Origin: Stereocaulon alpinum
Taxonomy: Eukaryota > Ascomycota > Lecanoromycetes > Lecanorales > Stereocaulaceae
Reading direction: 5' to 3'
Assembly: GCA_018257865.1 (NCBI GenBank)
Contig: JAEUBA010000056.1
Coordinates: forward strand, 124,001 to 188,000
DNA length: 64,000 nt
The notes beneath the pieces are model-generated. The model saw only the letters and a list, made by a program, of their open reading frames with translations. It was not told the origin of the DNA and searched no databases. Positions 23,248 through 36,700 of the stretch are shown in pieces. Each line of letters starts with the position of its first letter. Position 1 is the stretch's first letter. The position numbers and the translations under genes were made by a program.

Positions 23248-26200
23248 TCACGGCTTATATGTTTGACACTCGTCCTGACTGTCGTATCCGGCAAAGTATT
23301 CAAGACATTCACGGCTCGATTCACTTTTTTGTGCTAGTGGCGGCGTGAGAGGCGATGACCCCGGTTCAAGTACAGTATCTCGAGGCCATCTCGCCAGATA
23401 TTGTGTGCCGCGTACGCTGGGATCGCCTACTCGCTGATCTTTCCCAGGACTGACGTCTACCATGGGGACATCCTCAATGCCTCCTTCAATCAGAGCAGCA
23501 CTGGGACTCGTGGGGAGGGTGGGTCTTTTCTCGACTCGCACCTCTGTTGGTGTGGAAGCACGAGTAAAACCTTTCGGATCACCACGCGACTCCGACCGAG
23601 CAATACTGGCAGTCCGAGGAGTAAATGATGCAGCTTCAACCCCTGATATGGCGCTAGACTCTGAGGGAGTGTACTGTGTGACATCAAAATCTGACTCCGA
23701 AGTCCCAGCGTCCGACATGATACTATCCACCTCGTTTGACACGGTTTGAGATATTACGATAGGGTTGGGGTCCGACTCTACGGGTTCCGTAGTCATGAAG
23801 CGTTTGCTTTCCTCATCGTAGAACATTCCTCGATCAGCCTGGCAGCAAATTAGTAATTTCTCGAAATTTAGCAGCAGAACATACGGAAGCAATGCCATAT
23901 CCAAGCCACAGCAACCTCTCCATCCGTGGCTCATTCATCGAAGGCAGTTCGAGTGAACGCTCGTCATCGTCAATCATCGCGTCGGAGAACCATGTGGGAG
24001 GGTAGTACTCTTGGGTGAACACTTGACCGCGCAGAGTAAAGTCCTCAGAAAGTGGCCTACCGACACCCTGATCAGGTTTCGGAAAGCCTTTTGATCTCAA
24101 TCGTGAGTGGGCTTGTGCCAGATCCTTCGAGCTCATGACCTTAGAGTCTGGTAAAAGGCTTGTCAAAAAGGCGCATATTTCTTTCCAAGGCACGTGCATC
24201 TTGATGAGGTCCCAAGCTTCATTGATACCAACAATACTCCAAAGGAAGACAAGATAGACATGCACCAGAGGATAAACGTTCGGGTCTTTAGACCGTCTTA
24301 GAGCGACACTGAAGGTGTAAAAGGCGATCCTCGAAGCCTGAGAGATTACGAACTGTGAAGCCTCAGATGAAGATTGCTGCGAGCGGTCAGAGTCTATCTC
24401 TGGGCCTCCAACCATTGTGGCAAGGTTCATAGAATCATTGGAATCGGCAGGGACAACTCCTGATGACTTATCTCTTACAAGCTTAGCTTTCTCGAAGGCA
24501 CAACGAATGAGTGGCTTCGACGATCGTTGCTTGGGGGTACCGTACTCCAAGAGAGCCGCAATATTAGCGATGGCCGCATGAACTCCAGTCTCTTTGAATT
24601 TGCCATTTGCTTTCTGGATGTGATTGTCTAAGAGATTGTCCTTTTGTAGATCGTGGATAGCAGCATCGGTTTCCTCAGAGAACTGGAGGGCCTTACTGGT
24701 AAATAACAATCCATGGAATCTAATCAACGCAGTCTCGAAAGATGGTGATCGACGTTGAATTGAATCTCTACCGCCGAGGATTGGATTGAAGAGTGTCATA
24801 ATACTTCCGCGAGCGCTCTCGAAGGGGTTTACGCATGTAAGTGATCTTAGATATAACGAAAGCTGCTCCAGGGAGTATGCTCGAGCAAGTATAGCACGGT
24901 GATGATACAACCTGCCAATATTTGGGCTTTTGTCCGCTGCTTTGTTATACCAAAATCGAGCTACGGCGCTCCAAGTCTCCCGGTCCTTTGGCTCGTCATC
25001 CTCAATGGCCATACGATATCTTCCTAGGTCACCTGAAACAATACTATGAGTATATCCGGCCTTTCAATATGTGGAAACCAGCGCTTACCGAGGCATTCAA
25101 TCCAAGTATCTTCGAAGGCGGGCACTGTTTCGTATAGAAGCGCCATCATAGTGTAAGCAATATAGATAAAAGCAAGCATATGTTCTAAGGAGTCAGGTAG
25201 TCTGTGCCTAAGTACTTCTAAGAAGGCGTGGATACCATGACGCCACATCCTCGCAGGCATCGAATACTTTGCAGCAAGCCGGCTCAGTGCAGGACTAGCA
25301 GAGGGATGTTGGGACGCCAGGAAAAAGTCATGATGCTCGTGAAGGAGTTGCTTATGAAGTGCGATCAATGACTGCCATTGATCATTCTTCAATTGGATTC
25401 TTTTGGTCGGGTCCTTTTCCTGTGCCGCGGCGGATTGTCGTTCATCGATATCAATGCACTTGGCCTCTACCATGACCAGCCCAGCATATATTCCTTTGAC
25501 CTCGATCACGAGCTGCTCGTGGGATATAGGACGAGTTTCCGGTTGTAAGAGCATTTCCGGATTAGCTTCTATGCCTTCACTAGGGTCTTCGTCAAGCGTA
25601 GATTGGTCACTTAGACATCAAGATCAGTTGGAAGTATAATGGAAGGCTAAGCTGGTCTTGCACTGACCTAGCGTTAGACGGCTGACCCTTGGATTGGGAT
25701 TGACCAACTCCAGGCATCGGGTGGTGGTCATTCTGCCGCGGCAGCCTTTGAAACCTTTCGTGTCCCCCCCTCTGATTCCAAGGTGGAAATGGGCTCCTAG
25801 AACTGTTTTGGCCTTGGTAGAAATTGGGGCGTATATTCACCTCGGGGCTCTCGGTCTTTGGATCAAACAATGGCTGTGTAGACTGGGAAAGAGGCCGAAC
25901 AAATTCCAAGTCTTCACGTTGGGTACTTTGTGGGGAAAGGCCCGGGTCCCCACCAATTGCTAAGCCTCCTGAGTGGGCTCTGTTGTGACGGCTTCTTGAA
26001 GTCATGGGCCCTCTGGTAAGGCCTTCGCTTGGTAGCCCCAGTGATCCAGACTCTCCTTCCGCTCCGCGCTTCCGTGGGTTTTCCACAGTTGTAGAAGAGT
26101 TTCTTTGTTCTGACACCGAGGCCGGGTTGGTGGGAGAGGTTGGGCAGACATCATCCCCGATGTTACGTCCTTTATTCTGAGCCCATTCGTAAGAGGGTTC

Positions 26201-26611
26201 CCAGCGCAAAGCATCTCCTGGGGCGGGCGCAGCCTTGTCCGACTTGGCCCTGTTTTGCCTGGTAGGCTGCCATATCAGCGCACGCGTTTCAGCCGCAGCG
26301 GGAATCTCTGTAGGCAAACATGTGGAGTCGAATACGATATCAGGCAGTAGAGTAGTATGCGGCACGACGTACCCTTTGTCTAAGGCCTGCTGACGGAATC
26401 GCCTTCGAGCTTCCTTGGTTTTTTCCTCGGTCTCCAAGTCCCCCAGAAAAGCCCTATGATTTTGTAGCCCATGACCCCAGCTTCTTGGTTCTTGAGTGTA
26501 TATATCGTTGCAGAATGGGCATGCATAGCCCTTTGCAGACTTTCGCTTGGATTCGAGGAAATCGCGGTCCAAAGGGTTGGTTTTTCGGGGGGGGCTTTTC
26601 CTTTGGCTCAT
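23248..26611 (-). CDS. Est1/SMG-type telomerase- or NMD-associated protein with N-terminal C2H2 finger
   Basis: Four exons, 26611-25668, 25609-25089, 25032-23885 and 23838-23248 (introns 58, 56 and 46 bp) give 1067 residues. Exon 2 has the helical start of the Est1 family (about 320-490), and exon 3 the Est1 DNA/RNA-binding block that follows the TPR-like repeats: LGRYRMAIEDDEPKDRETW, then WYNKAADKSPNIGRLYHHRA and FNPIL. Known family members are Est1, which recruits telomerase, and SMG5/6/7, which act in nonsense-mediated decay; which role applies here is not decidable. There is no PIN domain, so it is not SMG6-like. Exon 4 adds RGMFYDEESKRF, typical of the family, and a Ser/Thr-rich tail. 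An extra feature is a C2H2 pattern at C31, C34, H47 and H52. Residues 75-310 are low-complexity and probably disordered. Confidence 0.87.
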
Positions 26612-29600
26612 GCCTCATTGGGGGGCCGGACTGAAAGCCTCGTGGGCAAAGGAGCGTACAGCAACTATGATTTGTTAGTGCTGTTCCATTATCCCACTTT
26701 GATGATATGCTTGCGTTGTGGTGACTGACCTGCTAACTTGATCTTGGAGGTCCTCGTCGCCGGGCGCACATAACTGGCCAAGGTGTGCGCAGAATAATTA
26801 TGGCTAGCGTACCACAATAATAACGCTCAGGGCAACAGAAGTCCCGGATATACACACAGAACTCAGTAGGAAAACACTCAATACTGTTGGGACATAGATG
26901 CTCTGGTAGTCGGGACCTTTTCTATCTCTAGAAATTGGGGGATTGGCAGAGCCGCATTCACCATGTTCGCCATTTCGCCAATCCCTGAGGTAGGCAATTT
27001 TAAGGCAATTTGCCTGACTTGTTGCAGCTTTACCGCTTTTCCGAGGCCTTGTCATTTGGCAATACCAGCCTGTTGAGCGATGAAATTACAGCAAGCGTTT
27101 AATACAATTTTGGTATCTTATAACACCATAGAACTATACTTAGTCTGTTCTCAGGCTTTGGCTTTCTTTACTCCTGATGATAGAACTACGTGTTGCCTGA
27201 TTAAAGCCCAAGTAGTTCGCCATGGACAACAAGCAACCCTCCCCCAACATGATTCATCGCGGCCCAACCTACTCCCAACTACGGTTGGGCCTATGAATCG
27301 GAATCAATGGAGCAGCTTTGGGCACGGTGTCCATAACCAAGAGCACGCATTGTGAAGATCCAGTCACAGACCCCCAACAAGGAGTCCAGTCCGCCCTACA
27401 TCTCGAACGCACGCGCAGCCCCACCAAAAGTCCCAAACACCTCACCTGCAGGAACGTCTGATACTATCTCTAGCGGCCTCAATATCTACTATATCTTTCG
27501 CAAAGTTATTATCACCATATTGAATTGCACGCTAGTGTCTCTATTCCAAAGAAGATTGGGCGTCACTTCGTGCCCAAGCAGTCTACGTATGAAGCCCGCA
27601 GTGCTTCGCCTATCAAGGGAAAGCGCAAGGGTTTGACATTCAAATTGGGCTTCGAAGCTCTTGTCAAAACGCAGAAAATGTTGAAACCACTCAACGGTCG
27701 GGGCCTGTGCGACAGATACAGAATGCTACCACCACGGATGATAACTTCGTGCTGATGTTGATTCACCTTCGAGCCAAGGAGAAGATTCTCTCGGTAATCC
27801 AATTGTGGGGACAGCGGGCGTTCCCATGGATACGTTCGACCGATGTTCCTCTACATGTTCTATGGCTTCTATGATGGTACGTTTCTTTACTTACGTTTCC
27901 CTTGAGTCCCCAATTGCCCAGGCGGACGTGGAGCATATACACCAGCAAATGGATTGCTGTCTACTGAATGAGTGCTAGCGCTATTCCCAGAAATAGTTCG
28001 TCGGGTTCTCTGTCCTGACCCTGTATACTCCTATGAATGTTGCGCTGGGTGGACCCACGCAAAGACAGGGAGAAGGTCTTACAGATATTGACCAGGCAAA
28101 TAACTCCATGCTCTCCGCAGAGTTGTTCCATAGGCGGTAAGCCCTCTTGTGCGGCTACCGAAGTCCTTCTGGGGAGCTATTTGATGTCTGCTAAATGGTG
28201 TACAACCCCTGAGGAGGTGCATGTAGGCACTTTCTCGGAACCCATCGCGAAGGTCAACTTTTTGCAGGCAAGTTGCTCTCTGATGTAAGTAGTGATTCCT
28301 AGACGGTGGAACTGAAAGGTCTGAAGCTTGGCCGAAAGTGTCTTGCATACTATGGTGGCATAAGAGGTCAAGTTGTTGCTAGAGATCGTGAATAGTGTTC
28401 AAGTCTTCTATTTCCATTCTTGGGATGCTACCCTGAATATTTGTCTCTTAATTATCACCTTGAATGAACAATGATCTAGTGTACCAGCAAAGGCTTTGGA
28501 CTAAACAAATGGCCAGCCTGGCGCAAGTTCCACTTGATTGCTGCAAGCTCCTACCACGTCAATCAGCGTTTCCCGCACGATGGTCAATGTTATGAGTTGA
28601 AAGGCTACATCCCTTTGTGATGGGTGCCCAAACAGCGGCCCAATCAAGAGCAGGTCAAGTCAACGAGAGCTGCTGAAAATGTGATACCGCTTGACACACG
28701 CTAGTGAATATCCATCTCCTGATGCTAATAAGTAAGTGAATGTCTCGAGCGTACATTCTAGGCATGCTCTTTAAAAAATCGCGTTCTCTATCAATTTATC
28801 ATCGTCTATGTGTAGCGATCCCGTGTTGCAAAGCACGAGGTTGCTCAGTCATTCTTCTTCTGAAACCCACATGAATTCTTCTATGGCTGAACGCAATCAT
28901 ATAATCGAACGCTTCGGAGTCTGTGCGCCCATACCTGTCCGAATACGCTCCGCATTATGAGCGGACATCTGATATTACAGCCAGCTCATCTTATGTGTCG
29001 AGTATTGCGACAATTTCCTACCAATATTGGTCTTTCTTCGGCTGTATAACTGCATGATGCTCTCTGCGTTAGTTCTGCTGCTGTATACTATCCACCGCCA
29101 AGAAGAAACGAGTAATCTAGCGAGTGAAAGAAGACTTTCGAGCAGAGTCTATCTCTTGGTATGGTCTCCAGACATACTAGCTAGTCAGACTTGCGGATGT
29201 ACATTCAGCCTGGTGGATTTCGAAATTGAATACATGATTGTGCCGGAAGGGTCTGGGAGGAACTCGCTAGCTTTGATAGCGGAAGCAGCGGATAGCTCAA
29301 GGAGTCATCTCCGCGTGTTCTCCGTTCGAAAACGGCTATCTCCTAGGAAAGCCGAGGAAGGTAGAACGATTAATAATCAAAAGGATGGCATTTTGAAATG
29401 CGCATGGATTTCAACATATCACCGATCACATAGTCCCCTATCCAAGGAGTACTTCGCACCCGCGTTGACCGATAAGTCCGAGTTGCTGACCATAACGGAA
29501 TTCCAAAGTAAAGCTCGGCCGTACGAATGCAACGCGATGGCCGACATCGACACCTGTTGCGTAAGCTTCCAGAATATCAATCATGTGTGATAGCGTGCAA

Positions 29601-30028
29601 TGGCGAATAAGAGCAGAAACGGTAGCGTGTGAATGTCGACGAAGCGCTATGAGCGTGTCCATTTGAAGCGAGTTTCCCGCTGGTAGATCACTACATATCG
29701 CCCCCTTACCATTATTTCTGTCAATATAGATGTTGACATGTATGAAGATAATAAACCGGTTGTTTGGCTTGAAACAGATCCTGGCCTATGAGAAGGAGCA
29801 CGTGTGATAGACTTTCTTACACCTCCCACAACCAGCAATTGACAAGCCTTTTCCATGGTCGGGTGTTTTCCGATTTCCCTCTTTGTTGCTATACAACGTC
29901 TATCTTGTTCAAGGCTGCAGCCACACATGGGCTGCCCCATACGTTCACTACACTTCTACTGTTGTTTTGCACATGTTAACAATGCCAGTGGGCCCACAAA
30001 AGAAAGAGCGTAGTATCGTTGGGGAGCT
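26612..30028. other. gene-free stretch upstream of the Est1-type gene
   Basis: It starts with the promoter of the minus-strand Est1-type gene. Around 27220-27760 several frames are open in turn on the plus strand: an ATG at 27222, a Pro/Ser-rich frame 27352-27636, and a basic frame 27525-27755. This could be a decayed gene or a rapidly evolving one. A 187-codon frame at 29027-29590 starts with a hydrophobic helix but shows no family features. I do not call a gene here. Confidence 0.4.
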
Positions 30029-30760
30029 ATGAACGACACTAGTATCCTAAACAGAGCACATATCACATATGTAATGCCTGCGTACGGGTGCGGAAGTTTC
30101 GAGAAGTTCCCCAAAATTGGTCGTTCGCAAGGGCGAATTGATCGCCAGCCCTGTTGGCCGTATACCCGGGTCCACCCCTGGCGGGAATTAGGGTGGATAC
30201 TACACTATGAATCTACTGAGTTGGCGCATATGCATATTACTTTGCGCGCTTTTCGATTGGTCTTTGGGTCGCCTTGCAAGTACCAGCATGAGCTGCTCCT
30301 AGGTTCGAAGCCACCACTGAGAGGGTATGTGTTTGTTATAGACGGTGTCTGTATGGTTCTCAACACGGATGTACAAGCAGCTGCTCCTTATGCTCAACCC
30401 ATGTCCGAGTTCTACTCCCGTGCACAGCCAGTCCTGGTATGTCACGCCTCCTGTTGGAATCAAGGGACTGCCTGCAGACTTTTCTTCATGCTGAGCATTA
30501 ACCCGAGTATCGAACCAATGTCTCAATTACAGAAGGTGCCTTTTCAGATTACTTATCATTGCTACCGTTCTAGTCCATCATCCGTGTGTCATGTCTGGGT
30601 GTCATTGGACGCTCGACTAGGCCTGGGTATATCAGGCGTCGGCGAATTCGTTGATGTTCGTTGGATCAGACCTCTCGACCTTTCAATACAATCCTTTGAT
30701 ACAGGCAAAAATCTAAGCAACCGGCGGCGCTCCTACATCCTAATCCCAGTGTTCACATGA
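30029..30760 (+). CDS. orphan open reading frame, 243 codons, unknown
   Basis: This is the longest uninterrupted frame in the 13 kb desert. The translation is rich in Cys, His, Trp and Tyr, with no recognisable domain, no signal peptide at the first Met and no low-complexity sequence. The length is more than expected for chance in DNA of this base composition, but the residue mix looks like a random translation. It may be an orphan gene, a remnant, or chance. No intron or neighbour supports it. Treat it as unproven. Confidence 0.2.
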   Translation: MNDTSILNRAHITYVMPAYGCGSFEKFPKIGRSQGRIDRQPCWPYTRVHPWRELGWILHYESTELAHMHITLRAFRLVFGSPCKYQHELLLGSKPPLRGYVFVIDGVCMVLNTDVQAAAPYAQPMSEFYSRAQPVLVCHASCWNQGTACRLFFMLSINPSIEPMSQLQKVPFQITYHCYRSSPSSVCHVWVSLDARLGLGISGVGEFVDVRWIRPLDLSIQSFDTGKNLSNRRRSYILIPVFT

Positions 30761-33700
30761 AGTAGCGGGCGTACGGAAATAGCGTGTCCAGGAAGGGAGG
30801 ATCCAGTAATGTCCATAAGGCTCCACTCACACAATTGCAACATCTTATGGTACAATGTACCCAACCCTAGCGAGTACGCAACAAGCCTAAGATCCCATCT
30901 AGGGGATAAGCCAGAAGCGATGGAAATAGCTCACGGTCTCAATGCTGACAAATGGCAAAAACAGCTTGAACAGGAAGGACGGGGGATGCCAGGAATTGAG
31001 CTGATAAGCTCCCGTTCCGTTAAGCCTAGGATTTGTTCAGTCAGTCGCCTTAGCCGAAAGTTCCATAAATGCTATTAGAATAGGTATCAGCCTATTGTTC
31101 CACACGAAAGCCTCAAAGTACCAAGATGACTTTCCAGATCCAAATTGGGGCCTGTTATTGCCCGTTGCCTGGTTTCTTGCCCACAAATACTGCTGTCATA
31201 CAGTCTCTGTGTTTGGGCTCGCCGGATGAGTCGACCAATTTTGGGGACTTCCTTTGTGACTAGTCGGAGGCTACCGATAGTCCAACGGACAACATTCAAC
31301 ATTGCTGGCCCTTGTTATTATGCAAGGCGTTGCAAGGCGTGAAATTGCGTAAACACTGTTCCCTTCTCCAAGGACTATAGATGAATGACCACATGGTATC
31401 GCCCTTCCGGGGACAAGGACCGGGCTTCTTCCTAATGGAGATGTCATTGGGGGTCGATGCGGCCATTCCCCGAGACGGAGGACTTTGAAAATTGTGTTTG
31501 TCAGACATCCGAACACAGGCGTGGGGTTGGGATTACTTGGGCTGTGGCATGCATGCAAGTGCTGTAGAGGTGCATTGATTCGGTATGTGGCTCATATAAC
31601 AAGTAGATCCAACCATGCAGTCCCGTTCGCCCCATGCAAGGTGGTTGTTATAAAGAGTACCATGACTTGCGCCCTATATGGGACCCCACTTAGATAGCCA
31701 TATGACTTAAATTTCGAACAAATGCGATACACTGTTGCCTAATCTGCCGCAAAGATATGCTGATTTCGGGTCGCAGTAAGCGTGCGAGAATTTTCACATG
31801 ATATCGGTGATCTCCGCTCGTAGCGGTTTTGCGACGAGGCCCCTCCCTGCCATGCTACTACCCTCGGCCTGATGAAACTTGCGCCTTCGAAGTCCTCGGC
31901 TTAAAAGTACTACAACAGCAACCGACAGCGCCGGCAAAAGCTGCTTTCCGACAAGGCTCACACAGCGCTAAATGGAGAAGAGCCTTACATTGAGTCTGTT
32001 AGCAACCGAATGTTTGGATGGTAAAATGCTTAGTGAAAAGGAATGACCAAAGTCATTCTTGGAATTCATAGGAAATGACAAGCTCAGGACTGAAAGCCGA
32101 ACACTAACGAGATCAGGGGTTTCCCCTACATGTGACGTCTGAAGGCCTGGCAAGACTTCAAGGATTTCACGCCCTGCACGCTAGCTTGAGATAGTATTAC
32201 CGGCCAAGGTACCTTGGCAAACCGCTAAGGCCAGAAAGTCCATGGTCATATCCCTTGATAGGCCAGCCATGCTCTTTACGAAGGCTTTTCGCTGTGTGCC
32301 TCGAACCTGCCTGTGTAGCGCCAGCCCAAGGTCTTATACATGTCAAATGGTTGAACTTGTTGCAGTATCATCGTCCAATGTACTTTTAGCAAGCTTTTGC
32401 ATAATATCTGCGGCTGTCCTTCTGAGCGTGCTGTCCCATGAATGTAATGGGGTTTGTTGCGCTGAGGAAGTAGCAACTTGAGCTAACAGAGAGAAAATTG
32501 GCAATCTATCCCACTTTCAGCTTGGAACTGGACGGATGAAGGGTAACGCGACTTTATATCGAAGGATACATGGTAACAAGATGGCACTGCAGGAAGATCC
32601 TTCGCCATGAAGAGTTCCATGAGGCCAGATGCGTAAGACTCAAGAGAATCCAAAAGATTACAACCAGTGGACGGCTTAGTATTGCCGCCAAATATTCGTG
32701 TGCAATGTCATCATGCACAAGTGTAACTGAGTGATATATCTAAAGTTTGACGGCGCTAGAACCTTGATGTTCCGATGAAAGTCTTGAATCTCGCTAGCAC
32801 TCTTGGTGTGCTAATGCTGGGGCCCTAACCCTAATAGAGAAATGCCCCGTACTTAGAATTATAAGGGCGGCAAGATGAGGATTCTAGGGCCACTCTAGGT
32901 GGCTGCCAACCAATAAGGAAGGATTCGTGGGCGTGTTCGGGCTAATGCGTTCGCCATCCGCTCCCCGATCGGCAAGCGGTTGGGGCAACCTTTCCGGGGG
33001 GCGACGGAGGAGGGTACAGTACGGCTAGCGCTTCTACTTGGCACACCAATAACCCCAGTACGATTTGATGCTTTTGGTGTCCTCGATAGTGATTCTGATG
33101 ACGGCGCATTGCCATACAACACCACAAGCCCGGCGTTCTTGGCTTGATATCTGTAACCATTTTGCCTATCAACGATGCAAAGAAATTGACGAGGGATTTG
33201 TCACTTTTTACTGGCGTGCATGAACCACTCGCAACAAAGATCAAAGTACGGATCAGTCTCATCAGCAGCAACCGACTTCAAAAGTCTTCGAATGTTTCTC
33301 CGGCTGCTGTAAGGTGTTCATAGTGGGTAGAGGCACGTCAAGGACACAAAACTTCGTACTGCCCCAGGAGGGCTCCAGAACAAGGCCCCGAAGCCTGCCT
33401 TGAGATACCATAACTTGGCGTACTCACGCTCTAGGGGTTCGTTCATGGGGCTCGCTTGGTAGAGGCTCTGCATGTAAATACTTGAAGAATCTCTTGTCTT
33501 TGATGTGGATGATTCAAAAGGGTGACGTCGAGTTCGAGCTGAAGCCGAGAAACGAGTATGCTGAGGTTGCCGAATCTTTCATCTGAGATCCTTTTTCCTC
33601 CCATTGCAGACCTGAATATATGAACCAAGGGAATAATTCGATCTAAGGCTTTCCCAGTTCGCTCGACGCTCTCTTGGGAGCTTCAAAATCCAATTGATGA

Positions 33701-36700
33701 CGACTTCTTCGTGACCGATGCCTGGCAGACAAGCTGACATAAGGTGCGATATTCAGAAAGCATTTTTTTCATCAAGCCCGCAGAGATCTTCAATACATGA
33801 GTATGCCCTGCCAGCAACTAGGATTGGACCTATAGACGTGCAGTGTCCGCCCTATAATCTGATATGCCTGTCAGAACTTGAAACAGCAGCAGAGATGCAG
33901 CGACTCTCTTGCATGAACGAGTAGGGAGATTACATGCAGCGCTATTGAACATTACCTTCCTTTTCTAAATTAGCTGTTATCTTTTGGTGACTGAGTAGCA
34001 CGGGAAGCCCCGAATGCTACTGTTCTAGTTTTGTTTAACGTACTTCGAGAAGCCAAAGTCTGCCTTGAAGTCACATGTGGTAACTTTCGGGATGAGCACA
34101 ATATTCTATCTTCTTGAGTGAATTCGCTTCTTTTTCATGGATGTCCTATTTGACGACCTTCCCCATACTTCACACGTAATCAGGCAAGAACCCACGTGAT
34201 ATCGGACTATACCAAGTACAACGCATTGTGATAGCAAAGTGGCGGAAAGACTGACTTCCGGACCCAGGCACAGCCTTGCAACTTTTATAGTGCAACCACA
34301 AACCCGCTCAAGGTTGTGGGCCCTGTACACGCCATCTATTCGTCCTAATTGTTCGATAACCGCAGGTGTGGTTATTACGACTCACTTCCCTTTCATCAAT
34401 ACGGGCTGCCGAATTTGCTCATTGATGCATCATATCCTCTCGAACAAAATCTAGAGCTTGGAAGGTTGCGCGCTTCATGCATGTTGCCCTTATCGATCTA
34501 GAAAGGGAGCGTAGAGGTTGCTTATCTCTGGGAGAATCTCCGAAGATGAACTATTAGGGGATGATTCAGGACGTCGACGGCAATCGCAGGCACTCCCTAC
34601 CAGCGCTGTGTTAGTCATACTAAAGTCTGACTTTAATTTCGGCCTAGAAACCCATGCAACAACGCTTGAAGTCGTCTTACAAATCATGCATACAAGATAA
34701 TTCGCTTTGCACTACGCCAATTGCAACCACGAGCCATTGTCGCGAAGGATTTTTGCTTGCACTTAATTCTTCGCATCTGCATTACTCGTTCAATGGGTCA
34801 GCACGCCTGATCATACAGTATACTATCGCGTGACTTCTACTCGGATCACACTATGTACTATTCACCGTCTGCAACAATACGAAACCAAAGGGACTAGTGG
34901 TCGACGTTTTATACGAATGTCAATAGTCTGTTATCATTGTCTTGCCTGCATTAGTGGTTTTCTTTAGCCAATTGTGACCTGCTTAGATTATGTGTATACA
35001 CGTCATAATAGTAGAAAGGCGCCTACATATGACGACGTGACTGGACAGGGACTAGCACAGTAACCAACCAAGAGTCTCCAGACCAGAAACTTCTGCGTTT
35101 GAGGAACGACTTCTGGTGCCACCTGTCATAGCACACGGATGCAGACACCACGTTACCGCCCAAACCTGCAGCTGAGTGGAAAAGTGGGTGTAAACCTACG
35201 GGTTTGTCCTTCCGGCTAGGCAAATCGTCACGAGAGGAGTGGAGCCCGCTTACTCTCAATCTACTTAAGTGGAGGTAAGCCTCTCGTATCTATGGCAATG
35301 GAGTGCTTCCGTGCGCAGAACGCCTTGCAAGAGGAACAAGGCAATTCCGAGGATGAACCAGTCGAGAGCTTTCATTGCATCACAGTCCAGGCTTTTGACC
35401 GGGATGTATGCACCTAGTCACATTTTTTGAATTGCCTGTGATCTATTGCTGTAGCTACAAGCAGGCAAGAGTTGCCACCGTCAAGCAGCTGACAATTCCT
35501 GGCTGAATCATCGGAACGATTTGTAGTCTATCATGATTCGTTGCATCACATCTGGTGGGATGAGCTACCGACGACACGTAGTAGATTGATTGCGGATCGT
35601 AAATCCTGCATAGGTAAGGTCATAGGACAGGAACGCCCAGTGCTGACGCCTTTCTTGCTTTCATTACATCGAGCGAATTAGCTTTTCGGCTGGTTTCATG
35701 GGTCCTCCCCGTAACATAGCAAGAAGAGAATCATTGGATTAATGCCCCTGCTAGAAGCTCGTAATCATATCTTCTCATCATTGGAGGTTCCACCGCCACG
35801 AGATTGTGGCAATAAATTAGTCCGGCCTCTCCATTCGTCATGTTCTTTTAGCGTTAGTACACTTCAGTTATGCCGGATTCATTGCAACGATCGAATCCAG
35901 ACATCCGCCATGCGCTTGGGCCAATTGCCAAATACAGTCTGTATCTTATCCTGTATACGGGAGAAACGTGTCAACTACCTCAACACTCTTCCTTTGTGAT
36001 GAACTCGACATTGTAAGAGACTTTTGAGTACAAGTGTTGCTAGCGAAAGAAGGCGGGCCTGCACACATCCTGCTGCCTGACAGACAGCTTTCCGATAGAG
36101 CAGTTCCCTTACTCCAGCCTCTCAGTCCAGACCACTTTGCCTGACTGTACTGCAGCCCGAGGGCCCCCCAAGTACGAAAGATGTATTAGGGTTCTTCGAA
36201 ATAGTGGTAAGTTCAATGAGACCCTGAACAGCGATTCGCAGAGTTTTGACGAGCCGCGAACCATGGCAGGCTCAAGCAAGCTAACTGCTGGAGAATTCAG
36301 GTATACGAGAAGAAGCACGGTTTTTGTCTTTGCCACAATTTTTGATACTATGGTCGTCTCTGAAGAATACCACCAAGGTGTGACACTGTATACAAGGCAA
36401 GATTGTAGGAAGAGGTGGCGGCGAAGGAAGCTTCTAGCTCCCAAGAGGCGAAAGGCTTGGAGACTCTGTCAATGAGTGTGCTGATGGATCAGTAGGAATC
36501 ATCCAAGACCACATCACCACTCGGATTCGCCACATGTCGTACTCGTTCACCGTATGCTCCACAAAGCTATGTATCGTCGAATATACGGGGTTCATTCGCT
36601 ATATCCTCACCGCTACGCTGATATGGCACATTCGGGAGAGCATCGTCAGCTGAGCTGAGTAGCATTGAAATATGCCTTGCTCTAAACTGTTGTGAGCCAC

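Noticed and set aside
29027..29590. 187-codon plus-strand frame starting with a hydrophobic helix
   Set aside because: No family resemblance or neighbouring support; kept only as a note in the desert description.
30290..30320. GGTTCGAAGCC, B-box-like
   Set aside because: No T-stem pairing and no cloverleaf; inside the orphan frame.
32815..32840. CCCTAACCCTAA telomere-like repeat
   Set aside because: Only two units; not enough to claim an internal telomere.
36109..36475. Segment open on both strands
   Set aside because: Neither translation has a recognisable domain; overlap on both strands points to chance.
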